From the NCBI GenBank assembly GCA_028284885.1, contig JANQQW010000070.1, forward strand, positions 1 through 49,519: a stretch of DNA of 49,519 bases, in the 5' to 3' direction. Every line of letters begins with the position of its first letter. The first letter of the stretch is position 1. Made by a program: the position numbers and the translations under genes. Below are positions 1 through 9,174 of this stretch, piece by piece. The notes under the pieces are model-generated. The model was not told where the DNA came from and did not search any database. It saw only the letters and a program-made list of their open reading frames with translations. This DNA is from Planctomycetaceae bacterium. GTDB taxonomy: Bacteria; Planctomycetota; Planctomycetia; Planctomycetales; Planctomycetaceae.

Positions 1-1
1 C

Positions 2-532
2 GAACATCTCGGTTCGGACGGTGCAAGCAGCCAAGGCGGTGTGAAGAAGTCGGCCCGGAACGCCGACGGCCACGCCGGCCCGGAGATCACGGTCGAACGG
101 GTCCGCGACGGAACGGTCGTCACCCTCGGCGGGCCGACGATGTTCGCGCTCGACTCCGCCGACCCGACTCCGGAGCTCCTCGAGGGTGTCGTGGTGCTGG
201 CGGACGTGCTCGCCGACCGACCGAACCGGATCGTGGTCCGGGGGCACGCCTCCCCGGAGGAGATCGGCGGACGCCTCGAAGTACTCGACGACAGACCATT
301 CCCGTACCCGGACCGTGAGACGCTGTCCTACGCCCGCGCGTCGCGAGTCGTCGAGGCCCTCGTCGATGCCGGAATCGACCGCGACCGGCTGCTGCTGAAC
401 GCCGTGGGGGACTCGGAGCCGGCGGTCGTCACGCGGGACGACGTGCTCCGCTGCCGGAATCGTCGGGTTGACGTGTTCGTCGTCGATTCCTATATCACCG
501 CCGTGCAACCGTCCGGCACGGACGAGCCCTAG
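2..532 (+). CDS. OmpA/MotB-type C-terminal domain protein, 5' end outside window
   Basis: The reading frame is open to the left edge of the window, so the N-terminus is missing; the GTG at 41 is probably internal. What remains is an OmpA/MotB peptidoglycan-binding domain. It has a VVRGHAS segment matching the family's GH(T/A) loop, a YARASRVVEALVDAGI helix, and a CRNRRVDVFV ending that matches the conserved NRRV(E/D) strand. Just upstream of fliL, it is most likely the C-terminal part of MotB, the stator subunit that anchors the flagellar motor to peptidoglycan. The transmembrane segment with the proton-carrying Asp that would prove this lies outside the window, so another OmpA-like protein cannot be excluded. 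Confidence 0.75.
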   Translation, partial: EHLGSDGASSQGGVKKSARNADGHAGPEITVERVRDGTVVTLGGPTMFALDSADPTPELLEGVVVLADVLADRPNRIVVRGHASPEEIGGRLEVLDDRPFPYPDRETLSYARASRVVEALVDAGIDRDRLLLNAVGDSEPAVVTRDDVLRCRNRRVDVFVVDSYITAVQPSGTDEP

Positions 533-685
533 GGCCTGCGCGACGCGGATTCCCCGACCGGGGCGTTCTCCGTACGCCGCGTCCCCGACGGTGTTCGACG
601 CCGGTCGGTCGGCGGCTCGTGCGGGGGACAGCACGTCGTTCGTCCCCTGACGCGCCGCGGGTACGCCGTCAGGGAGGACGACGAC

Positions 686-1192
686 ATGGCAACCGATCTC
701 GAGGCGCCGCCGGAGACCGACGAGTCCGCGGCCGCACCGAAACCCAAGGGCGGGCTGCTGAAGATCGTCGTCATCGTGCTGGCCGTGGTCGTCGTCCAGG
801 GCGTGGCAACCTACTTCCTCCTTCCGGTCCCGGAGGAGAAGGAGGAACTCCCCACGGAGAGCCCGGACGCCGAGGTCGTCGAGGTGCCGATCGACAAGTT
901 CAGCACCACGAACAGCTCGGCCGAGGGCCAGCGAGTGCACATCACGGTCGAGGTCGTGGCCATCGTCGCGGCCGACCAGCAACACGTGTTCGACGAGGCG
1001 GCGAACACGAAGCACAAGGCACGCGTCCGCATGGCGGTCAACAAGGTCATCCGGTCCGCCAACACGGCCGAACTCGGCGAGCCCGGCTGGAACACGATGC
1101 GGCGACGCATGCGCGAAGACGTCAACAAGCTCCTTCGCAAGAGCTACGTCGTCGAGATCGTGTTCCCACACTACCAAACCGTCGAACAGTGA
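686..1192 (+). CDS. fliL: FliL-like flagellar basal body protein
   Basis: A 168-residue protein with a short Pro/Ala-rich cytoplasmic start, one transmembrane helix at about residues 26-46 and a periplasmic domain, which is the FliL layout. FliL surrounds the stator in the inner membrane and supports torque. The ATG at 686 follows an AGGGAGG ribosome binding site at about 671-677. Sequence similarity to FliL is modest, and the call rests on topology, length and position between the OmpA/MotB domain and fliN-fliO-fliP. The region 533-685 before it shows no gene. Confidence 0.7.
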   Translation: MATDLEAPPETDESAAAPKPKGGLLKIVVIVLAVVVVQGVATYFLLPVPEEKEELPTESPDAEVVEVPIDKFSTTNSSAEGQRVHITVEVVAIVAADQQHVFDEAANTKHKARVRMAVNKVIRSANTAELGEPGWNTMRRRMREDVNKLLRKSYVVEIVFPHYQTVEQ

Positions 1193-1204
1193 TCGGAGGC
1201 GTTC

Positions 1205-1855
1205 GTGGACGACGACGACCTGATCGATCCGGACGAGCTCGAGAAGCTGCTGGAGAACGCTGCGGCCGAGCGTAGCGTGGCCGCCGAGAACAGTGCAGCG
1301 GCTGCGAGCCGTGCTCCCGGACCCGCCAACACTCCCGAGCCGGCCGAGACGACGCCGGCCGCCGAGCCCGAGCCTTCTCGAGCCGACTCGGCAGGCGGGG
1401 CGTCGGCGGCGACGCAACAGAAGAACGAGGACGTGCTCGATCCCAGCGAGATCGAGACGCTGCTGAACCAGTCCACCACGTCGCCCGACGTGCTCGCCGA
1501 ACGGGCGTCGGCGGGCGTCGCGGCCGCCATGTCGTCCGAGCCGTCCCACACGGGAGACGCCCAGGCGTTCGTGTTCGAGGAGTTCGGTGCCGACGAACGC
1601 ACCCGCACCCCGGCCAGTGCGATCAGCGGACTGCAGGACGTCGATCTCGACCTGCGCATCGAACTCGGCCGCACGGAATTGCTCATCGAAGAGGTGCTGC
1701 GGCTGAAGCCCGGCTCCGTCGTCCCACTGGACAAGCTCGCCGGCGACCCGGTCGACATCCTGGTGAACGGCCGACTGCTCGCGAGGGGCGAGGTGCTGGT
1801 GCTGAACGACAACTTCTGCGTTCGCGTTGCGGAGATCCTGGCGCCGGAAGTGTGA
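1205..1855 (+). CDS. fliN: Flagellar motor switch protein FliN with long N-terminal extension
   Basis: The last ~80 residues form a SpoA/FliN domain (core [20 protein letters not shown], then [15 protein letters not shown] and the ending VRVAEIL), the C-ring switch subunit. The 216-residue protein is much longer than a typical FliN (about 100-140). The extra N-terminus is Ala/Pro/Glu-rich and disordered-looking, but it contains two similar acidic-amphipathic motifs near residues 6-17 ([12 protein letters not shown]) and 78-88 ([11 protein letters not shown]). These resemble the FliM N-terminal EIDALLN motif that binds phospho-CheY. No fliM lies between fliL and this gene. The start is GTG with GGAGG just upstream. 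A FliY-like role is an inference; the CheC-like middle domain of FliY is absent. Confidence 0.85.
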   Translation: MDDDDLIDPDELEKLLENAAAERSVAAENSAAAASRAPGPANTPEPAETTPAAEPEPSRADSAGGASAATQQKNEDVLDPSEIETLLNQSTTSPDVLAERASAGVAAAMSSEPSHTGDAQAFVFEEFGADERTRTPASAISGLQDVDLDLRIELGRTELLIEEVLRLKPGSVVPLDKLAGDPVDILVNGRLLARGEVLVLNDNFCVRVAEILAPEV

Positions 1856-1884
1856 CCGACCGCGGAGCGGTCAGGGGGGGAGTC

Positions 1885-2641
1885 ATGGACGATTCACGGA
1901 ACTCGACTCGCGTCGCCGTGCGCATGGCGCTCGTCGCCGCAGTGCTCGTGTCGAGCGGCACGGCCCGCGCGCAGGGCGTGCGTTCCACCCCGACGGAACG
2001 CCGCAACGTCGTCGAGCCTTCTGCCGCGGCGACCAGACCGGCCACGTCGCCGACGGCGGTCGAGCCACGGGAGCCCGTGCCGTTTCGTGACGCGTCGCAG
2101 CCCCGGCTGACCCTGAAACGCCCCGACACGGCGAAGACCGACGCGGCCACGCCGTCTCGGCCCGCTTCACCGTGGTGGACGGTGCTCGCGCTGTTTCTCG
2201 TCGTCGGACTGGTTCTGACTCTGGCTCGCATCTGGCGGAAGACCGTACCGGGCGCTTCGACCCAACTCCCCGCCCAGGCGGTCGAGGTCCTGGGGCGCCG
2301 GCCGCTCGCTCCACGCGAGTCGATCCAACTGGTGAGGATCGGCTCGCGAATCCTCGTCCTCGGTTCGAGTGCGGAGGGACTGCGCCCGCTCGCCGAGATC
2401 GACGATCCCGTGGAGGTGGACTACCTCGCCGGAATGTGTCGCGCTGCCCACGAGGAGTCGCCGGTGATCGACTCCTTCCGCGACTGGTTCCGCCGGGCAA
2501 CGACTCGCTCCGACGGCACGACTGCCGAGGGCTCAACGGTTTCGGCGACCAGGAAAACCCCGACGGCGAGCCGCGGCGAGGACGACCTGCGTCAGCGGCT
2601 CTCGCAACGGATGCAACGCCCGTCGCCGCAGGAGGCCTCTC

Positions 2642-2649
<8 letters not shown>
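1885..2649 (+). CDS. fliO: FliO-like flagellar biosynthesis protein
   Basis: The protein has an N-terminal signal-like hydrophobic segment ending in TARAQG, a low-complexity linker, one transmembrane helix ([18 protein letters not shown]) and a cytoplasmic domain with the FliO-type core [24 protein letters not shown]. FliO helps assemble the FliP ring of the flagellar type III export gate. The ATG at 1885 is preferred over the upstream in-frame GTG at 1852 because it follows an AGGGGGGAG box and starts a clean signal peptide. The 3' end overlaps fliP by 8 bp, indicating translational coupling. FliO is poorly conserved, so gene order is a large part of the evidence. Confidence 0.8.
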
Positions 2650-3520
<871 letters not shown>

Positions 3521-3549
3521 CCTGCCGTTCGGCCCCCCGAGTCCGTTCC

Positions 3550-3816
3550 GTGACCGCCGACCAAGCCCTCGAACTCGGTCGCTCCGCGATCCTGATGACG
3601 CTGCTCGCCGGAGCCCCGGTGCTGATCGTCGCGGTCGCGGTCGGCCTGCTCGTGAGCATCCTGCAGGCGGTCACGCAGTTGCAGGACCAGACGCTCAGCT
3701 TCGTCCCCAAGATCGTCGCGATGTTCCTCACGCTGCTGTACGTGCTGCCGTGGGTGCTGATGCAGATGGTCGAGTACGCGACCACGCTCGTGAACGACCT
3801 GCCGTACAACCTCTAG
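3550..3816 (+). CDS. fliQ: Flagellar export gate protein FliQ
   Basis: An 88-residue protein, the usual FliQ length, with two transmembrane helices and the family core LEL(G)RSAILMTLLAGAPVL, LVSILQAVTQLQDQTLSFVPK and VLPWVLMQM. FliQ wraps around the FliP-FliR pore of the flagellar type III export apparatus. The GTG at 3550 gives the family-typical N-terminus; reading further upstream only adds sequence overlapping fliP. It lies 29 bp after fliP and 15 bp before fliR. Confidence 0.96.
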   Translation: MTADQALELGRSAILMTLLAGAPVLIVAVAVGLLVSILQAVTQLQDQTLSFVPKIVAMFLTLLYVLPWVLMQMVEYATTLVNDLPYNL

Positions 3817-3831
3817 CGACGGCGGTGCCAC

Positions 3832-4827
3832 GTGCCGGACTGGCTGAACCTGCACGAGCTGCAACTCCCCTCCGACGTCGTCCGTCGGGCGGTGTTCAAC
3901 GCGATGATGGAGACGTTCCACGTCTTCACGCTCGTGCTCGTGCGAGTCTCCGGCATGATGACGATCGGCCCGGTCTTCGGTCAGTCGGTCGTGCCGGCCA
4001 ACGTCCGCGTGCTGCTGGTCCTCACCGTCGCGCTCGTCGTCACGCCGGCCCTGCAGGACCACTGGCAGCTCGGATTCCGAAAGCTGGACGTCGACGGGAA
4101 CGGCCTGCTCGAACGCGAAGAGGTTCCCGACCACCTGCTGGACCGGTACGACGAGTCCGTCACGCGGACGGGACGTCTCCCCGGATCGCCGCTCCGTCCG
4201 TCGGAGTTCGTCCTCGAACGCCGGCTGCCGCGGACGCTGTTGGACTACCTGCTCTCCGTCGCCGGCGAGTTCGCGGTCGGGCTGGTCCTGGGGCTCGGGG
4301 TCTTCATCGTCCTCTCGTCGCTCAGCCTCGCCGGGCAGGTGATCGACCAGCAGAGCGGGCTCGCGCTCGGCGAGATCAGCAACCCGGGACTCGACACCGA
4401 CGGATCGATCACCGCCCAGTTCCTCTACCTGCAGGGCATGACGACCTTCCTGCTGCTCACCCCGGTCAACGGCCACGTCCTCGTCGCGACGACGCTGATC
4501 GAAACGTTCCAGACGCTGCCCGCCGGCGACGCGTTCGTCCACGAGGGCGTCCTCGAGTACGTGTCCAACCTCGTCCACCTGTCGCTGCTGCTCGCGGTCC
4601 AGGTCACGGCTCCGGTCGTCGCGATGATGACGCTGGTCTCGTTGACGATGGGCTTCCTCGGCTACACGGTGCCGCAGATCAACGTGCTCGTGGTCGGGTT
4701 CCCCATCCGTGCCGTCGTCAGCCTGGTGGTGTTGCTGCTGGTGTTCACGGGGGCGGCCCGCCGCGTCGTGGACGAGGTTCCGGTTGTGTTGAAGGCCCTC
4801 GGCGGACTGCTGTCCGGAACGGGGTGA
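3832..4827 (+). CDS. fliR: Flagellar export gate protein FliR with an inserted EF-hand
   Basis: FliR family membrane protein of the flagellar type III export gate. Typical segments are VFTLVLVRVSGMMTIGPVFG near the N-terminus, AGQVIDQQSGLALGEISNP, and the FLGYTVPQINVLVVGFPIR signature. At 331 residues it exceeds the usual ~260. The excess lies mainly at about residues 80-140, after the second hydrophobic segment. It contains a canonical 12-residue calcium-binding EF-hand loop, DVDGNGLLEREE (residues 86-97), with Asp-1, Asp-3, Asn-5, Gly-6, Leu-8 and Glu-12 all in place. The start is GTG. Identity as FliR is firm; calcium binding is inferred from the loop. Confidence 0.95.
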   Translation: MPDWLNLHELQLPSDVVRRAVFNAMMETFHVFTLVLVRVSGMMTIGPVFGQSVVPANVRVLLVLTVALVVTPALQDHWQLGFRKLDVDGNGLLEREEVPDHLLDRYDESVTRTGRLPGSPLRPSEFVLERRLPRTLLDYLLSVAGEFAVGLVLGLGVFIVLSSLSLAGQVIDQQSGLALGEISNPGLDTDGSITAQFLYLQGMTTFLLLTPVNGHVLVATTLIETFQTLPAGDAFVHEGVLEYVSNLVHLSLLLAVQVTAPVVAMMTLVSLTMGFLGYTVPQINVLVVGFPIRAVVSLVVLLLVFTGAARRVVDEVPVVLKALGGLLSGTG

Positions 4828-4862
4828 ACGCCGGGTTCTAGACCGAGAGGAACGGCACGCCG

Positions 4863-5933
4863 ATGCCGGACGAGTTCGGCGAGAAGACGGAGGAGCCGAC
4901 CGATCGCCGCCGCAGCGAGGCGCGCGAGAAGGGGAACGTCGCGCGCAGCCAGGACCTGAGCGCGGCCGGCATGATGCTCGTCGCCGCCGGTCTGATCGGG
5001 TTTCTCGGGCTTCCGCTGTCGGAGTCGGTCGTCGAGTACTCCCGCTGGTCGCTCGGCTCGGTCCGTCTGACGATCTCCAACGAGGACGCCGTCCGGACCG
5101 GAGAACAACTCGCGGAACTCGCCGGGTCGACCGTGCTCGTCTGGATGTTCTTCCTGTTCATCGGAGCCGTCACGGTCAACGTGGCCCAGGTCGGGTTTCT
5201 GGTCGCCCCCTCCGCCCTGGAGCCGAAGCTCTCCCGCATTCACCCGTGGGAAGGGGCGAAGCGGATCATCTCAGTACAGGCACTGGTCAAGCTGGGGACG
5301 AGTCTCGGCAAGCTGGTCGTGCTGGGCGTGATCAGCGTCGCGTTCACGTGGTGGCAAGTCGGCGACTTCCCCGCGCTGCTCCGCGAGTCGCCCGCACGGA
5401 TCATCGGATACGTCCACTGGCAGGCCACTCTTCTCGCCTTCGCCCTGGCCGCCGGGCTGTTGGTCCTCGCCCTGCTCGACTACCTGTTTCAACTCTGGAA
5501 GCACGAGCAAGACCTGAAGATGACCAAGCAGGAGGTGCGGGAGGAGATGAAGAACATGGAGGGCGACCCGCACGTCCGGGCTCGGCGGAAGGAGGCCCAC
5601 CGCAAGTTGGCCGCGGCCCGCGAGGTCGCCGCGACGAAGGACGCCGACGTCGTCGTCACCAACCCCACCCACTTCTCGGTCGCCTTGAAGTACGACCCGG
5701 AGGTCCACGGAGCGCCGGTCGTCGTCGCCAAGGGCGTGGACGACATCGCGATGCGGATTCGCCACATCGCCGCCGAGCACGGTGTCCCGGTCCTCGAACG
5801 CCCGGAGATCGCCCGCGCTCTCTACCGCGACGTCGACGTCGGCCGGCCGATCCCGTCCGACCTGTACGAGGTCTTCGTGGAGATCATGGCCTACGTGTAC
5901 GAGATCACCGGACGCGTACCGCAGGGACTCTGA
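4863..5933 (+). CDS. flhB: Flagellar export switch protein FlhB
   Basis: FlhB, the type III export component that switches substrate class from rod/hook to filament. The N-terminus has the family opening (GEKTEEPTDRRRSEAREKGNVARSQDL), then four transmembrane helices, the WKHEQDLKMTKQEVREEMK linker and the cytoplasmic autocleavage motif NPTH at residues 267-270, followed by FSVALKYDP. The conserved ending VFVEIMAYVYEI is intact. At 356 residues it is a normal length. The ATG follows a GAGAGGAA box and is 35 bp after fliR. It is the last gene of the flagellar operon in this window. Confidence 0.97.
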   Translation: MPDEFGEKTEEPTDRRRSEAREKGNVARSQDLSAAGMMLVAAGLIGFLGLPLSESVVEYSRWSLGSVRLTISNEDAVRTGEQLAELAGSTVLVWMFFLFIGAVTVNVAQVGFLVAPSALEPKLSRIHPWEGAKRIISVQALVKLGTSLGKLVVLGVISVAFTWWQVGDFPALLRESPARIIGYVHWQATLLAFALAAGLLVLALLDYLFQLWKHEQDLKMTKQEVREEMKNMEGDPHVRARRKEAHRKLAAAREVAATKDADVVVTNPTHFSVALKYDPEVHGAPVVVAKGVDDIAMRIRHIAAEHGVPVLERPEIARALYRDVDVGRPIPSDLYEVFVEIMAYVYEITGRVPQGL

Positions 5934-5975
5934 GGGAGTCCCGCCCACCGGGGACCACGTGCAACAAGGTTCCCG

Positions 5976-6004
5976 TTGCCGGACACCCTGCCCCGCCGTA
6001 TCGT
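5976..6004 (+). promoter_or_regulatory. Candidate sigma-70 promoter for the DUF1559 gene
   Basis: TTGCCG (5976-5981) and TATCGT (5999-6004) are separated by exactly 17 bp. They lie in the 102-bp gap between flhB and the next gene. A GAGGAGAGGA ribosome binding site follows before the GTG at 6036. The assignment rests on consensus match and spacing only. Confidence 0.45.
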
Positions 6005-6035
6005 CTGAGGGGAGACGCCATCGAGGAGAGGACCG

Positions 6036-6929
6036 GTGAACCGACGCCCCACGCCCCGCTGTGGCCTCACGCTGATCGAACTGCTGGTCGTGATCGCGAT
6101 CATCGCGTTGCTCATCGCCCTGCTGCTCCCGGCCGTTCAACAGGCCCGCGAGGCAGCGAGACGGACCAGTTGCCGGAGTCGTCTCCGTCAGATCGGGCTG
6201 GCACTGCACGCCTATCACGACACCGTCGGGTGCCTGCCGCCCGGCTTCGTGGCCGCGGACGACGGCACGGGCGACTTCGACAACTTCTTCGGCTGGGGCG
6301 CGTTCGTGCTGCCGAACCTCGAGCAGGCGAACCTGTACGACTCCCTCGACTTCTCGACGGACCTCGACGAGAGCACGAACGCCGACCACGTCGCCCGCAC
6401 ACTCGAGGTGTTTCGCTGCCCCACCGACCCGTTCCAGGCGACCTACGTCGCGGAGTCGAGCGGCGTGGAGTTCGGCGTCTCGAACTACCCCGGCTCCGCC
6501 GGGACGAACGCCTGTGCCCCACAGAACGACGGGGTGTTCGGCCTGAACTCCTCGACGCGGTTCCGGGACGTCACCGACGGCACGAGCAACACGTTCATGG
6601 TCGGCGAGCGGATCGGATTCACCCCGGACCTGCCCGACCGGATCCCCGTCTGGGCCGGCGTCTACGTCACCGATCCGGACAGCCAGAACCTCGAAGTGGT
6701 CATGGGCTGGACCCAGGTGCCGCTCAACCAGGACGTCTGGAACGAACACGGCTTCGGCAGTCACCACGACGGCGGGTCCCACTTCCTGTTCTGCGACGGC
6801 CGCGTGCGATTCCTCTCCTCCACGATCGACAGCGGCGTGCCCGACCCCGGAACCGGGGTCGTCCAGACACTCGGCCTCTACCAGAAGCTCGGCACGATCG
6901 GCGGTGGCGAGGTGGTCCAGGGTTTCTAG
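6036..6929 (+). CDS. DUF1559 prepilin-like secreted protein
   Basis: The N-terminus is a type IV prepilin/pseudopilin signal: a short basic leader, the processing site before [23 protein letters not shown], and then QQAREAARR. This is followed by a DUF1559 domain typical of planctomycetes. The C-terminus has the family's H-rich [16 protein letters not shown] segment (the H-x9-DG motif). These proteins are processed by a prepilin peptidase and exported; their function is unknown, and planctomycetes carry many paralogs. Length (297 residues) is normal. The GTG start is chosen because it follows GAGGAGAGGA and opens the prepilin leader. Confidence 0.93.
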   Translation: MNRRPTPRCGLTLIELLVVIAIIALLIALLLPAVQQAREAARRTSCRSRLRQIGLALHAYHDTVGCLPPGFVAADDGTGDFDNFFGWGAFVLPNLEQANLYDSLDFSTDLDESTNADHVARTLEVFRCPTDPFQATYVAESSGVEFGVSNYPGSAGTNACAPQNDGVFGLNSSTRFRDVTDGTSNTFMVGERIGFTPDLPDRIPVWAGVYVTDPDSQNLEVVMGWTQVPLNQDVWNEHGFGSHHDGGSHFLFCDGRVRFLSSTIDSGVPDPGTGVVQTLGLYQKLGTIGGGEVVQGF

Positions 6930-7116
6930 ACCCGATCCGGGCCATGTGTAGCGACTCGAACGACGTTTGGTCGCGAAATCCTCGATCAACGACCTCCACA
7001 CGTTCGTGAGATGTGCTCTGGCAACACGCTCTCGAGCCGTCGGACGAACCTTCGGGAACGCCCCGTGTCCGTGTCAGTCGAGGACCGGAGCCGCGTGGCG
7101 ATCGATTCGAATTCCC

Positions 7117-7145
7117 TTGCCCTCACCGCCCGCGCGACCTACCAT
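7117..7145 (+). promoter_or_regulatory. Candidate promoter of tRNA-Pro
   Basis: TTGCCC (7117-7122) and TACCAT (7140-7145) have a 17-bp spacer and lie about 30 bp upstream of the tRNA, which would give a short 5' leader. The rest of the 6930-7176 gap shows nothing recognisable. Confidence 0.45.
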
Positions 7146-7176
7146 CCTCGCTTGCCGCCGGGCTCCCCCCGGCGAC

Positions 7177-7251
7177 CGGGACGTGGCGCAGTCTGGTTAG
7201 CGCGCTTGACTGGGGGTCAAGAGGTCGGAGGTTCGAATCCTCTCGTCCCGA
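7177..7251 (+). tRNA. tRNA-Pro (anticodon GGG)
   Basis: The full cloverleaf can be folded by eye. The acceptor stem CGGGACG pairs with CGTCCCG, and the D arm is GCGC/GCGC around AGTCTGGTTA. The anticodon stem CTTGA/TCAAG encloses the loop CTGGGGG, with GGG at 7212-7214. The T arm is GGAGG-TTCGAAT-CCTCT and the discriminator is A7251. The 3' CCA is not encoded. The GGG anticodon reads CCC and CCU proline codons. Confidence 0.97.
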
Positions 7252-7270
7252 CTCGGAGAACCCGTGATTG

Positions 7271-7297
7271 CCCGCGATCGTGGCGATCGCGGGTTTT
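7271..7297 (+). terminator. Rho-independent terminator after tRNA-Pro
   Basis: A perfect 10-bp stem, CCCGCGATCG (7271-7280) with CGATCGCGGG (7284-7293), has a TGG loop and is followed by TTTT. It lies 20 bp after the tRNA and probably ends its transcript. Confidence 0.85.
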
Positions 7298-7335
7298 CTC
7301 GTTCTCGGACGACGACTCGGCCGTCGGACCTGCGG

Positions 7336-7674
7336 AGGTCGTCCTTCGGCCTGCTGCCGCTCGTCTGGCTGAGTCCCGACGTCTGCGTCGCCTCGATGGT
7401 GGCCGCCAGCGTGCTCTCCTGCGGCGTCCAACTCGTGGTGGGCAACGTCGTCGAACCTCGACTGATGGGGTCGTCGTTCGAGTTGCACCCGATCGTGGTG
7501 CTGCTGGCGCTGATGATCTGGTACGCCCTCTGGGGCTTCGTCTGGATGCTGTTGTCCGTCCCGATGACGGCTGCACTCAAGGTGGTGCTGCAACGGATCG
7601 AGCGAACCAAGGGAATCGCGCTGCTGATGGAGGGACAACTCACGGTCCTCACCATGGGCGAGAAGAGCGAGTAG
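7336..7674 (+). pseudogene. C-terminal remnant of an AI-2E family transporter
   Basis: From about 7336 the frame encodes only the last ~110 residues of an AI-2E/PerM family membrane permease. It has the family signature GNVVEPRLMGSSFELHPIVVLLALMIWYALWG, the last transmembrane helices and a conserved-looking ending. Intact members have about 350 residues, so roughly 250 N-terminal residues are missing. The in-frame sequence upstream, near the tRNA terminator, does not resemble the family. The remnant begins just after the tRNA-Pro terminator, so a deletion or past integration at the tRNA is likely. The next 96 bp (7675-7770) contain nothing recognisable. Confidence 0.8.
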
Positions 7675-7770
7675 GCAACCGGCCCCGACCTCCGTCGGTC
7701 TCTGCAGTCACACATCGTCACCGGGCCGAAGGGACGGTCGGCGATCGCGCCCCATCGTGCATCGGTTGCC

Positions 7771-9171
7771 CTACACGCGGGCCAGAGTCCCGGTGTGACC
7801 GGCGAAGGAGTCGGTCTCGACCCCCATTCGCTGGAGGACCGTGACGAACAAGTGGGCGAGCGGGAGCTCTTCGACCTGCACCTTGCTCCGCCAGCCGGCG
7901 TCCGTGGCGATCCCCGCTCCCGCCTGGTTGTCCTCGTTGCCGCTGCCGAACTTCAGGTAGCGTCCGTTGCGGAAGCCGAGGTTCTTGCCGCCGGCGGAGA
8001 TGATGGGATAGTTGCGGGAGAGGTGGAAGCTGCTGCTGGCCGAGCCGTGCATGGCGAACGTGTTGTCCAGCATGGTGCCCCGGCCGTTCGGCTCGGGCGT
8101 GTCCTTGAGCTTCTGGACGAAACGGCCGAACTCCTGCGCCTGGTACCTGTTGTAGGTTCCCAGATTCTTCCAGCCGTCGGGGCGCTTCACGGCGTGCGTC
8201 AGCCCGTGGGCGCCACCCAGCCCGACCGCCTTGGACAGCAGTTCGTGCGGACCGCCGCCGTTCTCCCGCCCCAGCTGGAAGGTCGCCACGCGAGTCGAGT
8301 CGCTGAGGAACGCGAGGTAGATCAGCTCGTACATCGTCTCGAAGTAGCTGCGGGCGTCCTCCGGCCCCGCGTCGAGATCGAGGTTGCTCGCGTCCACCTT
8401 CGGGACCGGGGCGTCGATCCACTTCTGGGCCCGGGCGAGCTTGACCTCCGTGTCCCGAACGGCGTCCAGGTACTGCTGGAGCGTCTGGCGGTCGTGGTCG
8501 GACAGCCGACGACTCAACGAACGCGTGTTCGCGACGAGCAGGTCGAGTGCGCTCTTGCTGCGGGCCAGCTGGGCGCGGGCCTCGGCCCCGGTGGTGACGA
8601 ACAACGTGTCGAAGATCTGCTTCGGCTTGTTCATCGCCGGGATCGGTCGGCCTTGGCGGTTGAAGGACTGCGTCTGAGCCCCCCGCGGTGCTCCCGTCCC
8701 GCCGTTCGTCGAGGTGACGAGCGACGCGTGCCGGGTGAACCGGCCCGACCGAGCGGCGATCGCCTGGTCCAACGAGATCGAGTTCTTGTACGGACCGTGC
8801 CCGCCGGTGTCCGCCCCGGTCAGGTACTGGTCGGCGTTCGAGTGGCCGTGGACGTTCCGCACGGCCGGATGGGAGAGCCCCGAGTAGATCGTCACCTCGT
8901 CGCGGAGCGGCTCGAGCACGTCGAGCACCTTCGTCAGACGGAAGTCTTTCTCCCCCCCTTGCGGGAACCAGCTCCAGTCCTTCCAGGCGGGGTCCTCCTT
9001 CAGCGGCAACCCGACCCCGTCCGGGTGGTAGACACTGACGAACCGACGTGGCGTTTCGTCCGGCGTGGGACGGTCGGCCGCGAAGGTCTCGAGCCACGGC
9101 AGGGCGAGCGCCACGCCTGCTCCGTGCAGGAAACGACGACGATCGAGCGATGTCGGGCTGTGTGTGGTCAC
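7771..9171 (-). CDS. DUF1552 domain secreted protein
   Basis: A 466-residue protein opening with a twin-arginine signal (LDRRRFLHGAGVALALPWLETFAA), followed by a DUF1552 domain. Recognisable stretches are FVSVYHPDGVG, YSGLSHP, ADQYLTGA and GSSNGG-type segments, and it ends LPLAHLFVTVLQRMGVETDSFAGHTGTL. Export through Tat is implied. DUF1552 proteins are nearly always encoded beside DUF1592 cytochrome-type proteins in planctomycetes and are thought to act with them outside the cytoplasmic membrane; the substrate is unknown. The GTG start lies 3 bp after the stop of the DUF1592 gene, so the two are co-transcribed. Confidence 0.93.
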   Translation of the reverse strand: MTTHSPTSLDRRRFLHGAGVALALPWLETFAADRPTPDETPRRFVSVYHPDGVGLPLKEDPAWKDWSWFPQGGEKDFRLTKVLDVLEPLRDEVTIYSGLSHPAVRNVHGHSNADQYLTGADTGGHGPYKNSISLDQAIAARSGRFTRHASLVTSTNGGTGAPRGAQTQSFNRQGRPIPAMNKPKQIFDTLFVTTGAEARAQLARSKSALDLLVANTRSLSRRLSDHDRQTLQQYLDAVRDTEVKLARAQKWIDAPVPKVDASNLDLDAGPEDARSYFETMYELIYLAFLSDSTRVATFQLGRENGGGPHELLSKAVGLGGAHGLTHAVKRPDGWKNLGTYNRYQAQEFGRFVQKLKDTPEPNGRGTMLDNTFAMHGSASSSFHLSRNYPIISAGGKNLGFRNGRYLKFGSGNEDNQAGAGIATDAGWRSKVQVEELPLAHLFVTVLQRMGVETDSFAGHTGTLARV

Positions 9172-9174
9172 TTG

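Noticed and set aside
5246-7009. Open frame of 587 codons across flhB and the DUF1559 gene
   Set aside because: It overlaps two well-identified genes in another frame and has no recognisable domain.
7177-7770. Attachment-site repeats of an integrated element at tRNA-Pro
   Set aside because: I looked for a second copy of the tRNA 3' end nearby and saw none, and no integrase gene is present.
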